Shown in pieces: positions 6,026 to 6,609 of a stretch of 6,609 nucleotides of DNA. A program made the translations under genes and the position numbers. The notes beneath the pieces were generated by a model. The model saw only the letters and a program-made list of their open reading frames with translations, did no database searches and had not been told where the DNA came from. How positions within the stretch are numbered: the stretch's first letter is position 1; each line of letters starts with the position of its first letter. The stretch is from an uncultured Burkholderiales bacterium (GTDB lineage Bacteria > Pseudomonadota > Gammaproteobacteria > Burkholderiales > Thiobacillaceae). The stretch spans positions 1-6,609 of the forward strand of contig CALAMX010000100.1 in the NCBI GenBank assembly GCA_937925755.1, written 5' to 3'.

Positions 6026-6609
6026 TGCTCGCTCAGTGGCTCGGCCACGACATCCGCGCCTTCAATGTCTTTCAGTACATCACCCTGCGTTCGGTGCTGG
6101 CGGCGCTCACTGCGCTGCTGATCTCCTTCCTCATAGGGCCCTGGATGATTCGCCGGCTGACTGCGCTCAAGATCGGCCAAGCGGTGCGCGACGATGGTCC
6201 ACAGACGCATCTCGCCAAGGCCGGCACGCCTACCATGGGCGGCGCGCTGATCCTGATCGCCATGGCGATGGCCACCTTGCTGTGGGCCGACCTGCGCAAT
6301 CCCTATGTTTGGGTGGCCCTGTTCACCCTTCTAGGTTTCGGCGCCATCGGCTGGGTGGACGACTGGCGTAAGGTGGTGGAGAGGAACCCGCGCGGACTGC
6401 CGGCGCGCTGGAAATACTTCTGGCAGTCGGTGGTGGCACTCATGGTGGCGGCCTATCTGGTCTATTCCGCCCACTTGCCGGCGCAGACCGAGCTGATCGT
6501 GCCCTTCTTCAAGCAGATCGTCATGCCGCTGGGGGTGGTGGGCTTCATCCTGCTCGCCTATTTCGTCATCGTCGGCACCAGCAATGCCGTCAACCTCACC
6601 GACGGGGCG
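6016..6609 (+). CDS. mraY: Phospho-MurNAc-pentapeptide transferase MraY, N-terminal half (runs off the window)
   Basis: The first 198 codons are present; E. coli MraY has 360. MraY is an integral membrane enzyme that transfers phospho-MurNAc-pentapeptide from UDP to undecaprenyl phosphate, giving lipid I (family knowledge). Visible are a first membrane segment at about residues 22-43, the cytoplasmic motif RDDGPQTHLAKAGTPTMGG, two further hydrophobic segments, the catalytic aspartate pair D115-D116 in GWVDDW (same numbering as E. coli), two more membrane segments, and NAVNLTDG (190-197), where the window ends. The GTG start is chosen because of the ribosome binding site and because residues 1-19 (VLLMLAQWLGHDIRAFNVF) align without gaps with the E. 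coli N-terminus (MLVWLAEHL...FNVF). The alternative ATG at 6025 would lose three residues. GTG overlaps murE::murF by 10 bases. The last codon seen gives Ala198 where Leu is usual. Confidence 0.96.
   Translation, partial: MLLMLAQWLGHDIRAFNVFQYITLRSVLAALTALLISFLIGPWMIRRLTALKIGQAVRDDGPQTHLAKAGTPTMGGALILIAMAMATLLWADLRNPYVWVALFTLLGFGAIGWVDDWRKVVERNPRGLPARWKYFWQSVVALMVAAYLVYSAHLPAQTELIVPFFKQIVMPLGVVGFILLAYFVIVGTSNAVNLTDGA

Noticed and set aside
5706..6371. A 221-codon + strand frame crossing the murF-mraY junction
   Set aside because: It conflicts with both MurF (to 6025) and MraY (from 6016), each supported by conserved motifs; the translation is Arg/Pro/Ser-rich noise.
1..6609. Search for a novel system such as a defence island, prophage, mobile element or CRISPR
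   Set aside because: All bases belong to known dcw genes with canonical motifs and gene order; no inverted-repeat ends, integrase or transposase motifs, or spaced direct repeats are visible.

Overview
The window is a stretch of the division and cell wall (dcw) cluster of a Gram-negative, high-GC proteobacterium. Five complete or partial genes plus one fused gene lie on the + strand in the classical order mraZ (3' end) - rsmH - ftsL - ftsI - murE::murF - mraY (5' part). The short FtsL, the FtsI and the start of MraY read most like betaproteobacterial versions to me (for example the FtsL block ending in LEQSTWA and the MraY motif RDDGPQTHLAKAGTPTMGG). That placement is from memory of the families, not a search, and a gammaproteobacterium is not excluded.

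Layout: positions 1-140 hold the C-terminus of the MraZ regulator. From 137 to 1114 is the 16S rRNA methyltransferase RsmH. From 1111 to 1392 is the small divisome protein FtsL. From 1389 to 3140 is the septal transpeptidase FtsI (PBP3). From 3137 to 6025 is one 962-residue protein that joins the peptidoglycan precursor ligases MurE and MurF. From 6016 to the window edge is the first half of MraY, which makes lipid I. There is no intergenic DNA at all: the first four junctions are 4-base overlaps (GTGA, GTGA, ATGA, ATGA) and the last is a 10-base overlap. This implies one polycistronic mRNA with translational coupling. I see no promoter, terminator, RNA gene, mobile element or CRISPR in the window; the operon promoter should lie upstream of mraZ, outside it.

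The genes work together on septal wall synthesis. The MurE half adds (most likely) meso-diaminopimelate and the MurF half adds D-Ala-D-Ala to build UDP-MurNAc-pentapeptide. MraY transfers that product to undecaprenyl phosphate, and FtsI cross-links the finished strands at the septum with help from FtsL. The main departure from the textbook cluster is the murE-murF fusion, a rearrangement already known in some betaproteobacteria such as Bordetella. Lesser curiosities are a heptanucleotide tandem repeat inside the MurF half, a 12-bp tandem duplication at the start of ftsI, and a non-canonical residue in the MraY active-site motif at the window edge. I found no undescribed system here.
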